Below, piece after piece: positions 4,580-12,150 of a stretch of 12,691 bases of DNA. Positions within the stretch are counted from its first letter, which is position 1. Each line of letters starts with the position of its first letter. Both the position numbers and the translations under genes were made by a program. The stretch is from RGIG1840 sp964626795 (GTDB lineage Bacteria > Bacillota_I > Bacilli_A > RF39 > UBA660), in contig CAZVIQ010000022.1 of the NCBI GenBank assembly GCA_964626795.1, positions 1-12,691 of the forward strand. The letters are read 5' to 3'. Below the pieces are notes generated by a model. The model did not search any database and was not told the DNA's origin. It was given only the letters and a program-made list of their open reading frames with translations.

Positions 4580-7090
4580 CTATAATTTAAATTCTTCAAA
4601 GAAATCACTCATAGTTAGATTTTGAGGTTTCTTATCTTCATTTTCTTCTGTTATTAAATTTTCTTTTTCAGTTTGCTCTATAATTGTTATATCTTTAAGT
4701 TTTACTTCTTCAAAAACATCCAATATTTCTTTCTTTGAAATAGTACTTCCAACGCTATACTTATCCATTATTGTAATTTCACTGGATTTAATTTCATCCA
4801 TAGTATCTGTTATCATTTTGAATATTATTTTAGAATTTGTATTTAGTGCTTTAAACAAACTGTATTCTTTTGACTTAGGACTTTTTATGATCATACTGCC
4901 CTTTTTAGCTCTGGTGGTTTTAGGAATATCTGAAAGTTTTATACGTTTAGCAGTTTTCTTATCTGTAAATAATGCTGCAAATTCTTTTAACGGATTTATT
5001 ACAAATGCACTTATTATTTCATCTTTAGCAGAAAGATTCATTAGTTTTACACCACTTGTCTTAAGTCCTACCAAAGGCACCTCTTCCGTATTAAATTTAA
5101 GAGCAAGTCCGTTTTTAGTAGAAGTTAAAATTTCTTCTTCATTTATTCTACTAACATCAATTACTTCATCATTTTCTTTTAATTTAATACAAGTTATCGG
5201 TTTAGTATATCTAGTAATTTCAAATAAACTTAATGATACTCTTTTTACCATTCCTAATTTAGTAAATATTGTAACATAAGAATCATCTTTATCACTTATA
5301 GCAACACTTCTTATTATTTTTTCTCCATCAGATATTTTAATATAATTACTTATATGATTACCTATATCTTTATATTTAAATTCTGCAATCTCTCTTACAG
5401 GTAAGTATAAATAATTACCTAAATTAGTAAATATAATTATTGTTCCTAAATTATTTATTTTGTACATGTTTTCTAAATAATCAAGTTCTTTAAGTCCAAC
5501 TTCATCTTCACTGCAGGAAGAAAATGATTTAAGAGAAACCTTTTTTACATAACCAGCTTTAGAAATGCATACTATAAAGTCATCTTTACTTACTAAATCT
5601 ATTGTATCAACTTTAATTTCTGTTATTTCATCTTTTATTTCAGTCTTTCTAGGAATTCCATATTCTTTCTTAATATATTTAAGTTCCATCTTCATAACTT
5701 GTTTTAGTTTTTCTTCATCACTAAGTATTTCTTCTAAACCTTTTATTGCGATTTGAAGCTTTTTACATTCTTCTTCAAGTTCAGTTATATCTGTATTGGT
5801 AAGTTTATATAATTGAAGCATTACTATTGCTTCAGCCTGTTCTTCAGTAAAATCATAACTTTTTACTAGATTTTCCTTAGCATCTGATTTGTTTTTACTT
5901 GATCTGATTGTTTTTATTACTTCATCTAATATTGAGATTGCTTTTATTAGACCTTCAACTATGTGAAATCTTTTCTTAAAGAAAGCTAAATCAAAATTAG
6001 TTCTTCTTATTATAACTTCTCTTTGATGTGCAATATATGCATCCAGGATTTCAAGAATTCCAAGAACACATGGAGTACGATTTACGATTGCAACCATATT
6101 ATAATTATATGATATTTGAAGTTCAGTATTTTTAAGAAGATAATTTATTATTACTTCTTTATTTACTCCATTTTTTAAATCAATTACTATTCTTAGACCA
6201 TCTCTGTCAGTTTCATCTCTTACTTCAGCAATGCCATCTATTTTTTTATCTATTCTTATAGAATCTATTTTATTTACAAGTGTTGCCTTGTTTACATCAT
6301 AAGGAATTTCTGTAACTAGTATATGTTCTTTTCCTTTTTCTTTTTTAAACTCATATTTACTTGTTATAATTACTTTGCCTCGACCAGTCTTAAAGGCTTC
6401 TTTTATTCCATCTTTTCCTTCGGCTACTGCGCCTGTAGGAAAATCAGGACCTTTTACTATATCTAAAATAGAATCAAGATAACAATTTGGTGAATCTATT
6501 CTTTTTATAGTTGCGTCTATTATTTCTATTAAATTGTGAGGTGGTATATTTGTAGCATATCCTGCTGATATTCCATTTGCACCATTTACTAGTAGATTTG
6601 GAAATTTAGCCGGTAAAACTGTTGGTTCTAAAAATCTGTCATCAAAGTTAGGAGCCCAACTAACAGTATCCTTATCTAAATCTTTTAAAAGTTCCATGCT
6701 TATTTTAGCAAGTCTTGACTCTGTATAACGATAAGCTGCTGCTGAATCTCCATCCATTGATCCATTATTACCATGAATATCAATAAGTATATGATTTTGT
6801 TTCCACCACTGACTCATTCTAACCATTGCGTCATATACTGATGAGTCGCCATGTGGATGAAATTTACCTAGAACATCTCCTACAGTAGCTGCACATTTTA
6901 TATATCCTTTTTCAGGTACATTACCAGCTTTATACATCGCATAAAGAATTCTTCTCTGTACTGGTTTAAGCCCATCTCTAACATCTGGTATTGCACGATC
7001 TTGAATTATTTCCTTTGCATATTTTCCAAATCTGTCACCCATTATCTCTTCAAGGGCATAGTCATGTATTCTTTTTAAAACATCTTCCAT
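4580..7090 (-). CDS. parC: DNA topoisomerase IV subunit A
   Basis: ParC is the DNA-cleaving subunit of topoisomerase IV, which with ParE decatenates daughter chromosomes. The 836-residue protein has the winged-helix/tower breakage-reunion region in the first ~480 residues and a beta-pinwheel C-terminal domain. Visible motifs are LKPVQRRILYAM (41-52), the quinolone-determining loop HPHGDSSVYDAMVRMSQ with Ser83/Ser84 and Asp87, and the catalytic tyrosine Tyr122 in AAAYRYTESRL. HGNNGSMDGD and ISAGYATNIPPHNL favour ParC over GyrA, as does the lack of a GyrA-box (QRRGGKG-like) sequence in the C-terminal domain. The Ser and acidic residues where quinolone resistance usually arises are of sensitive type. 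It starts seven bases after the parE stop with AGGTGA just upstream, so the two subunits are co-expressed. Confidence 0.96.
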   Translation of the reverse strand: MEDVLKRIHDYALEEIMGDRFGKYAKEIIQDRAIPDVRDGLKPVQRRILYAMYKAGNVPEKGYIKCAATVGDVLGKFHPHGDSSVYDAMVRMSQWWKQNHILIDIHGNNGSMDGDSAAAYRYTESRLAKISMELLKDLDKDTVSWAPNFDDRFLEPTVLPAKFPNLLVNGANGISAGYATNIPPHNLIEIIDATIKRIDSPNCYLDSILDIVKGPDFPTGAVAEGKDGIKEAFKTGRGKVIITSKYEFKKEKGKEHILVTEIPYDVNKATLVNKIDSIRIDKKIDGIAEVRDETDRDGLRIVIDLKNGVNKEVIINYLLKNTELQISYNYNMVAIVNRTPCVLGILEILDAYIAHQREVIIRRTNFDLAFFKKRFHIVEGLIKAISILDEVIKTIRSSKNKSDAKENLVKSYDFTEEQAEAIVMLQLYKLTNTDITELEEECKKLQIAIKGLEEILSDEEKLKQVMKMELKYIKKEYGIPRKTEIKDEITEIKVDTIDLVSKDDFIVCISKAGYVKKVSLKSFSSCSEDEVGLKELDYLENMYKINNLGTIIIFTNLGNYLYLPVREIAEFKYKDIGNHISNYIKISDGEKIIRSVAISDKDDSYVTIFTKLGMVKRVSLSLFEITRYTKPITCIKLKENDEVIDVSRINEEEILTSTKNGLALKFNTEEVPLVGLKTSGVKLMNLSAKDEIISAFVINPLKEFAALFTDKKTAKRIKLSDIPKTTRAKKGSMIIKSPKSKEYSLFKALNTNSKIIFKMITDTMDEIKSSEITIMDKYSVGSTISKKEILDVFEEVKLKDITIIEQTEKENLITEENEDKKPQNLTMSDFFEEFKL

Positions 7091-7097
7091 AAGTCAC

Positions 7098-9002
7098 CTA
7101 CTTTCTGTAATTATCTTCCATAGTAAATTCAACGTTTTCATTAATCCATTCTTTTCTAGGTTCAACTTTATCTCCCATTAAAACGTTCACTCTTTTTTCA
7201 GCTAGAGCGGCATCTGTAATATTAACTCTTATTAAACTTCTAGTTGCAGGATTCATTGTAGTTTCCCAAAGTTGATCCGCATTCATTTCTCCAAGTCCTT
7301 TATATCTTTGAATACTGTATTTTCCATTTACCTTTTCTTTTAATTCATTAAGTTCACTGTCACTATAGGCATAATAATGCGTTTTCCCACTTTCAATTTT
7401 ATAAAGTGGAGGAAGTGCAATATAAAGCTTACCATTCTCAATGAGAGGTCTCATATAGCGATAAAAGAAAGTAAGCAAGAGTATCTGTATATGTGCTCCA
7501 TCTACATCGGCATCTGTCATTATTATTACTTTATCATAATTAGAATCTTCTATTTCAAAAGAAGCTCCTACTCCACCACCTATAGTATAAATCATAGTAT
7601 TTATTTCTTCATTTTTAAGTATATCATCCATACTGGCTTTCTCAGTATTTATAACTTTACCTCTTAAAGGTAAAATTGCTTGAAATTTCCTATCTCTTCC
7701 GCCTTTAGCACTTCCACCAGCTGAATCTCCCTCTACTAGGAAAAGTTCGTTTATTTTAGGATTCTTACTTTGAGCAGGAGAAAGCTTTCCAGAAAGATTT
7801 TTTTCTATCTTTCCTTTAGATTTACCATTTCGTGCATCTTCTCTTGCTTTTCTTGCAGCCTCACGAGCAATTTTACTTTTAAGAATTTTATTAATTATTT
7901 TACCTGCTGCTTCTTTATTTTCTTCAAGAAAGAAAGTTAGTTTTTCATATACAAGACTCTCTACAGCACTTCTAGCTGCAGGTGTACCAAGTTTACCTTT
8001 TGTTTGTCCTTCAAACTGTAAAAGAGCTTCTGGAATTTTAAGGCTTATTACTGCAGTAAGTCCCTCTCTTACATCTGTGCCATCAAGTGAACCTTCCTTA
8101 CTCTTAAGAAGATTATTATTCTTTGTATATTCATTAAACACTTTTGTAAGTGCTGTCTTAAATCCAACCTCGTGAGAACCACCATCAACAGTTTTAACAT
8201 TATTTACAAAAGAAAGTATATTTTCGTTATATCCATCTGTATACTGCATTGCAATTTCTATAGCAATGTCATTCTTTTCTCCATCAATATCTATACATTT
8301 ATGTAAAGTATTTTTATTTTCATTCATATATTCTACAAAAGAAACAATTCCGTTTTCATAATGAAAACTAGTTTCTTTTTTATCTGCTTCATCAATAACA
8401 TTAATTGTTAAATTATCTTCTAAAAAAGCATTTTCCTGCATTCTTTCACATATGGTTGTATAACTAAAATGAGTAGTTTCAAAAATCTTGTCGTCAGGCA
8501 TAAAAGTAACAGTAGTGCCAGTTTTCTTAGAATTACCTATAAGTTTCAAAGGAACATCTACTTTTCCACCTTCTTTAAAACTTATTTCGTATATTCCGCC
8601 TTCTCTTTCTGTTCTTACCACCATCCATTTAGAAAGCGCATTAACTACACTTCCACCTACTCCATGAAGTCCACCACTTACTTTATATCCAGAACTTTCA
8701 AATTTACCTCCAGCATGAAGTACAGTAAAAATAACTTCAGGTGTGCTTTTACCACTTTCATGTTTTCCTACAGGAAGTCCACGTCCTTGATCTTTAATAG
8801 TAACACTTCCATCTTTATTAATTACTACATCAATAGTATTTCCATATCCATTTATAGCTTCATCAATAGAATTATTAACTATTTCCCAAACTAAATGATG
8901 AAGTCCTCTTCTATCTGTGCTTCCAATATACATACCGGGTCTTTTTCTAACTGCTTCCAGACCCCCTAATATTTTAATTGATTTTTCATTATAATCTGCC
9001 AT
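7098..9002 (-). CDS. parE: DNA topoisomerase IV subunit B
   Basis: ParE is the ATPase subunit of topoisomerase IV. The 634-residue protein starts with RPGMYIG, then the GHKL ATP-binding motifs: Glu40 and Asn44 in WEIVNNSIDEA, DQGRGLP (71-77) and GGLHGVGGSVVNALS (110-124). The transducer domain carries QTKGKLG (333-339). The TOPRIM domain shows EGDSAGG (Glu424) and TDADVDGAH with acidic residues 497, 499 and 501; near the end is RYKGLGEMN. The version GRDRKFQAILPLRGKVINTEKA after EGDSAGG, and the HESGKSTPEVIFT loop, are of ParE rather than GyrB type. The ATG has GAGG four bases upstream and a promoter 25-50 bases upstream. parC follows directly. Confidence 0.96.
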   Translation of the reverse strand: MADYNEKSIKILGGLEAVRKRPGMYIGSTDRRGLHHLVWEIVNNSIDEAINGYGNTIDVVINKDGSVTIKDQGRGLPVGKHESGKSTPEVIFTVLHAGGKFESSGYKVSGGLHGVGGSVVNALSKWMVVRTEREGGIYEISFKEGGKVDVPLKLIGNSKKTGTTVTFMPDDKIFETTHFSYTTICERMQENAFLEDNLTINVIDEADKKETSFHYENGIVSFVEYMNENKNTLHKCIDIDGEKNDIAIEIAMQYTDGYNENILSFVNNVKTVDGGSHEVGFKTALTKVFNEYTKNNNLLKSKEGSLDGTDVREGLTAVISLKIPEALLQFEGQTKGKLGTPAARSAVESLVYEKLTFFLEENKEAAGKIINKILKSKIAREAARKAREDARNGKSKGKIEKNLSGKLSPAQSKNPKINELFLVEGDSAGGSAKGGRDRKFQAILPLRGKVINTEKASMDDILKNEEINTMIYTIGGGVGASFEIEDSNYDKVIIMTDADVDGAHIQILLLTFFYRYMRPLIENGKLYIALPPLYKIESGKTHYYAYSDSELNELKEKVNGKYSIQRYKGLGEMNADQLWETTMNPATRSLIRVNITDAALAEKRVNVLMGDKVEPRKEWINENVEFTMEDNYRK

Positions 9003-9025
9003 AAAACCTCTATCCTTACAAATTC

Positions 9026-9054
9026 ATTATATACAAATCTCAAAAAAAAAACAA
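9026..9054 (-). promoter_or_regulatory. Promoter of parE-parC
   Basis: On the minus strand TTGTTT (9054-9049) is followed after 17 bases by TATAAT (9031-9026). The -35 sits at the start of a T10 run (9051-9042). Transcription from it would start near 9019, leaving a leader of about 17 nt that includes AGGATAGAGG before the parE ATG. The -10 is perfect; the -35 matches only three positions of TTGACA. Confidence 0.7.
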
Positions 9055-9129
9055 GTTCTGTAAATTTTTAATTATTATACCTACTCTACAATTAAATTTT
9101 ATATTTTCATCTACAATACTTACATCCAT
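9040..9129 (-). pseudogene. Truncated 5' stub of a Nudix-hydrolase-like gene
   Basis: A 29-codon frame begins with ATG at 9129 and reads MDVSIVDENIKFNCRVGIIIKN for 22 codons before changing to Leu/Phe-rich noise and a stop at the T10 run. The FNxRVxxIIIKN pattern, a strand leading into the Nudix fold, is how many Nudix hydrolases begin (FNYRVAAIII... then a strand and the Nudix box). No Nudix box (GX5EX7REUXEEXGU) follows, since parE starts shortly after. I read it as the 5' remnant of a deleted Nudix gene. The resemblance is short and recognised by eye, so chance cannot be excluded; a real small peptide is less likely because the ribosome binding site is poor. Confidence 0.4.
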
Positions 9130-9144
9130 TTTTAACCTACTTTC

Positions 9145-9258
9145 TTACTTTAGCATTTTCATCGTATGCTCTTTATAATCTGCTTTATATGGATGATACA
9201 TGAAATATCCATTTACAAATTCTCCAAAAGTACAACCAAAGTATTTAGTGATATTTAT
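9145..9258 (-). pseudogene. Out-of-frame continuation of the RnfC-like gene
   Basis: Directly beyond the stop of the RnfC-like gene, the frame shifted by one base stays open for 37 codons and reads as plausible protein: NITKYFGCTFGEFVNGYF and a basic, His/Tyr-rich end finishing HTMKMLK. No usable start codon opens this frame (a TAA precedes it immediately). A single added A in the AAA before the TAA at 9257 would join it to the upstream gene, giving a 316-residue product. The segment ITKYxxC resembles the stretch of RnfC proteins that follows the SLBB domain (P-I/V-T-K-x-T-x-C/G-I). A genuine frameshift mutation or an assembly or homopolymer error are the two simple explanations. Confidence 0.45.
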
Positions 9259-10094
9259 TTAACAATCAATTCTATAATATTCTCATCTATTATACCTTTA
9301 TTAAACTGAATCGTTTCCTTTTCTCTTGTTAATGCGGTAATATTATTACTTTTTCCAATATTTAAATTTTTCAATATTTCATCTATACTAGTATAAAGTT
9401 TAGTTTTAAGATTATAAATTTTATTTTTATTAATTACAGTAATATATCTGTAAGTTAAAAATCTTTTAGATTTTAATAATAGATATAACCCCACTATCTC
9501 ATACACAGTTAAAAAATCAGTACATTTTTTACTATTATATAGTACTTCAATATTTGGATATGTTTCTTTATATTTTGAAAGTGAATGCATTGAATACATA
9601 TCACTTTCTTTGATACATATTGAAACCTCTTTTTTTAATACTGTATTCATAACATCTAGAAATTCTAATATTTCCTCAATATATTCATCAAATAATAAAG
9701 AATCAGTATTTATATTTTTTTTATAATAGACTTTAAGATTTATTTTATCTGGTAAATTAATGTTAAACGATTTAAAAGCTTCAAGAATTTCATCTTTTTT
9801 TAAACCAAATAAACTTTTGTGAGATGGAAAAATCTTTTTTCTCTTATCTCTAAAATCATTTTCCACTATAAGAGTTTTCTTAATTCCTTTTGAAGTTAAG
9901 ACTTCACTTTCTGAAATTACTATTCCTGAAACAGGTGAGTATAAATATTCTCTATTTGTTTTAGAAGCAATTATTTCCTCACAAAAAATATTATCTAAAG
10001 CTTTTTTTCTAATAGCTTTATCTATTGGAATATATACAAAATCTGGAGTTATAAATTCACTTTTTAATATTTCTTTCATATTTCTATTATACAT
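9255..10094 (-). CDS. RnfC-like protein lacking the ferredoxin module, possibly truncated
   Basis: This 279-residue soluble protein shows a degenerate RnfC layout. There is a short N-terminal region, a barrel-sandwich segment with LYSPVSGIVI (51-60) and LIVEND (75-80), like RnfC's SPVSGTV and IENDG. An alpha/beta part follows with a helix at 133-155 and IEVLYN after YPN (179-187), then TVYEIVGLYLLLKSKRFLTYRYITV (197-220, in the place of RnfC's NVxTAxAIxxAVxxGxPLxxRxVTV) and an SLBB-like part (NLKTKLYTSIDEILKNL, 228-244). RnfC normally continues with GGPMMG and two Cx2Cx2Cx3CP clusters; none is present, so electron transfer is unlikely. The frame ends at a TAA, beyond which a shifted frame continues 37 codons. 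The ATG overlaps the uvrC stop by one base (TAATG). Family call is by eye and moderate; that it is a coding region is well supported. Confidence 0.6.
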   Translation of the reverse strand: MYNRNMKEILKSEFITPDFVYIPIDKAIRKKALDNIFCEEIIASKTNREYLYSPVSGIVISESEVLTSKGIKKTLIVENDFRDKRKKIFPSHKSLFGLKKDEILEAFKSFNINLPDKINLKVYYKKNINTDSLLFDEYIEEILEFLDVMNTVLKKEVSICIKESDMYSMHSLSKYKETYPNIEVLYNSKKCTDFLTVYEIVGLYLLLKSKRFLTYRYITVINKNKIYNLKTKLYTSIDEILKNLNIGKSNNITALTREKETIQFNKGIIDENIIELIVK

Positions 10095-11854
10095 TACTTA
10101 TTATAGTTTTGCAAAAATAAATATAAGTTTTTTGCAACTGTTGAAGGTAGAACAGTAACAAGTTCCTCTTCGCTTAATTCTTCTAGTTTTTTTAATGAAC
10201 CATATTTTTTTATAAGTTCTTTTTTACGTTTACTTCCTATACCTTCCACTTCATCTAAAAGAGAAGAAATATTGCTTTTGCTTCTTAATGTCTTATGATA
10301 ATTAATTGTATATCTATGTACTTCATCATCTATTCTTGTAAGTAAAAGAAATACATTGCTTTTCTTATCTATATTTATTTCTTCATAAGTGTCACCATCA
10401 ATTATAGATTCTAAAGTATGGTGTCTGTTTTTCTTGGATCCAATAATCTTTATATTTAAATTTAAGTCTTTTAAAACACTTTTACAGGCGTTTATCTGAT
10501 TTATTCCACCGTCGACTAATATTAAATCCGGTAAAGGTAGATGTTCATTTAAAAGCTTGAAATACCTACGATAAACAACCTCTTTCACACATTCTATATC
10601 ATCATTTTTTTCAAAAGACATTTTATACTTTCTATATTCTTTTTTATTTGGAACACCATTATCAAAAACAACTAGTCCTGATACAGTAAAGCTTCCAAAC
10701 AGATTAGAATTATCAAAGGCTTCAATTCTATCCAGTCTATTCAGTTTTAAAATATCCTTTAATTCTGAATTAGCTTCAAAACTTTTTTCTTCTTTTCTAT
10801 ATATAAGTTCAATATTGTTTTCCAAAGATATCTTTGCATTTAATGAACACATATCTAAAAGCTTCTTTCTCTCACCTTTAATTGGTTTTACAACTTTAGT
10901 TGATATTATTCCGCTGATTAGATTTTCGTCTATTATTTCAGGTAATATAAGAAGTTTAGGCACTATATTCTTTTTTGAATAAAAATCTACAATAAAATAC
11001 TCAAGTTCATCTTTAATATCTGTTATTACAGGATTTATTAAATTAGTATTACCAAGAAGCTTTCCATTTCTTATAAAAAATACTTCTATACTTAAATATC
11101 CTTTGTCAACATAGTATCCAATTACATCTGCATTTATACCTGCTTTAAGCTCAACTTTTTGTCTTTCAAATATTACATTTATATAATCAAGATCTCTTTT
11201 AAGTTCAAGTGCTCTTTCATAATTTAAATTATTTGAATTAATTTCAATTTTTTCTTTAATTTTTTCTATTAATCTATCGTTGTTTCCATTTAAAATAGAT
11301 ATTATTTCATCTTTAATATCTTTATCGCTTACTTCTTTGTTTTCACAATACCCAAGACATTCATTTATATGAAAATATAAACATACTTTTTTAGGCATAA
11401 TATCACATTTTCTAAGAGGATATATTCTACCTAAGAGATTTACTAATCTTCTTGCTGCATAAGTGTTAGGATAAGGTCCAAATAAGTGCTCTTTTCTCTT
11501 ATTTGCATTAAGTTCTCTTTTTACAATCAGTCTTGAATACTTTTCATTAGTTAATGAAATATACGGATAACTCTTATCATCTTTTAATAGAATATTATAT
11601 TTTGGATAATATCTTTTAATTAAATTTAATTCAAGTAAAAATGCTTCAAGTTCACTTGAAGTTACAACATATTCAAAATGATCAATTTCACTTACCATTT
11701 TTCTGGTTTTACCTGTAGTTCTTCCATTAAAATAACTTTTTAATCTGTTTTTTAAATTCTTTGCTTTACCAATATAGATTATTATATTTTTATCATTGTA
11801 CATCTTGTAGCATCCACTTTTGGAAGGGACTAAAGAAAGCTCATCTTTAAACAT
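10094..11854 (-). CDS. uvrC: UvrABC excinuclease subunit C
   Basis: UvrC makes both incisions around bulky DNA lesions after UvrA2B loading. The 586-residue protein is near family length and complete. The N-terminal GIY-YIG nuclease shows GCYKMY and IIIYIGKAKNLKNRL (14-38) with Arg37. The iron-sulfur site is visible as Cys150, Cys158, Cys166 and Cys170. A UVR coiled motif (NYERALELKRDLDYI) lies at 211-225. The RNase H-like domain has Asp381 (EAFDNS), Asp448 (LVDGG) and His513 (EVHRY). The end is a tandem helix-hairpin-helix (VEGIGSKRKKELIKKYGS). AGGAGA lies seven bases before the ATG. Upstream is the rpmF terminator, so it must have its own promoter in the 50-odd bases between, where TATTAT at 11888-11883 is a weak -10 candidate. 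The next gene overlaps its stop. Confidence 0.96.
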   Translation of the reverse strand: MFKDELSLVPSKSGCYKMYNDKNIIIYIGKAKNLKNRLKSYFNGRTTGKTRKMVSEIDHFEYVVTSSELEAFLLELNLIKRYYPKYNILLKDDKSYPYISLTNEKYSRLIVKRELNANKRKEHLFGPYPNTYAARRLVNLLGRIYPLRKCDIMPKKVCLYFHINECLGYCENKEVSDKDIKDEIISILNGNNDRLIEKIKEKIEINSNNLNYERALELKRDLDYINVIFERQKVELKAGINADVIGYYVDKGYLSIEVFFIRNGKLLGNTNLINPVITDIKDELEYFIVDFYSKKNIVPKLLILPEIIDENLISGIISTKVVKPIKGERKKLLDMCSLNAKISLENNIELIYRKEEKSFEANSELKDILKLNRLDRIEAFDNSNLFGSFTVSGLVVFDNGVPNKKEYRKYKMSFEKNDDIECVKEVVYRRYFKLLNEHLPLPDLILVDGGINQINACKSVLKDLNLNIKIIGSKKNRHHTLESIIDGDTYEEINIDKKSNVFLLLTRIDDEVHRYTINYHKTLRSKSNISSLLDEVEGIGSKRKKELIKKYGSLKKLEELSEEELVTVLPSTVAKNLYLFLQNYNK

Positions 11855-11896
11855 AATATTTCTCCTGTTATTATTCTACCACATAATATAGTTTTT

Positions 11897-11925
11897 AAAA
11901 AAAACATTCTACTTTTCATAGAATG
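11897..11925 (-). terminator. Intrinsic terminator of yceD-rpmF
   Basis: On the minus strand, seven bases after the rpmF stop, CATTCTA (11925-11919) pairs with TAGAATG (11911-11905) around a seven-base loop and is followed at once by T8 (11904-11897). It has the standard form of a Rho-independent terminator and separates rpmF from uvrC. Confidence 0.85.
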
Positions 11926-11931
11926 GTTCTT

Positions 11932-12150
11932 TTATTCTTTATCTATTTTTTGCTTAATTACTTCTTTACCTTTGTAAAATCCGCATTTAGAGCATGCTCT
12001 GTGAGGAGCAATTACTTCTCCACAGTTAGAACATTTAACAATTGTAGGTGCATCCTTCTTTAAATGAGTTCTTCTCATTCTTTTAGATGTTTTACTAATT
12101 CTTCTAGCAGGTAGTGCTCCAAATAATGTTATATTTAATTCCATTTTCAT
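11932..12150 (-). CDS. rpmF: 50S ribosomal protein L32 with N-terminal extension
   Basis: L32 is a zinc-ribbon protein of the large subunit. From residue 12 onward the sequence is classical: ALPARRISKTSKRMRRTH, then CSNCGE (39-44) and HRACSKCGFYKG with the second Cys pair. L32 normally begins MAVP(A/K)RR; here the Met position is Gly11 (GGA) and ten extra residues (MKMELNITLF) precede it. GGAGG at 12162-12158 is seven bases before the ATG at 12150, which overlaps the yceD stop (ATGA), so this start is well supported; a second ATG two codons on is 13 bases from the SD. No start codon exists at the ancestral position. The 72-residue product is thus longer than the usual 57-60. It ends in the transcription unit yceD-rpmF; plsX, often next in Firmicutes, is absent. 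Confidence 0.92.
   Translation of the reverse strand: MKMELNITLFGALPARRISKTSKRMRRTHLKKDAPTIVKCSNCGEVIAPHRACSKCGFYKGKEVIKQKIDKE

Noticed and set aside
8469..8894. Plus-strand open frame of 141 codons opposite parE
   Set aside because: Composition is Ser/Phe/Tyr-rich as expected of the complement of a lysine/glutamate-rich coding strand; parE is certain on the other strand. The same holds for the open frames at 4090-4332, 4818-5279, 5565-5756, 7377-7667 and 12199-12480.
4580..9002. Reading the topoisomerase pair as gyrB-gyrA
   Set aside because: The TOPRIM-following sequence (GRDRKFQAILPLRGKVINTEKA), the ParC-type MSQ/HGNNGSMDGD region and lack of a GyrA-box favour topoisomerase IV; gyrase is presumably elsewhere.
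9040..9090. T10 run as an intrinsic terminator of the uvrC/RnfC-like unit
   Set aside because: Only a loose A/T-only pairing (AAATTTAATT with AATTAAaaATTT) lies upstream, separated from the T run by other bases; a role in the parE -35 region is as likely. Not called.
9250..9265. Programmed -1 frameshift at the end of the RnfC-like gene
   Set aside because: The bases GTTAAATAA do not form an X-XXY-YYZ slippery heptamer in the right register and no stable downstream structure is evident.
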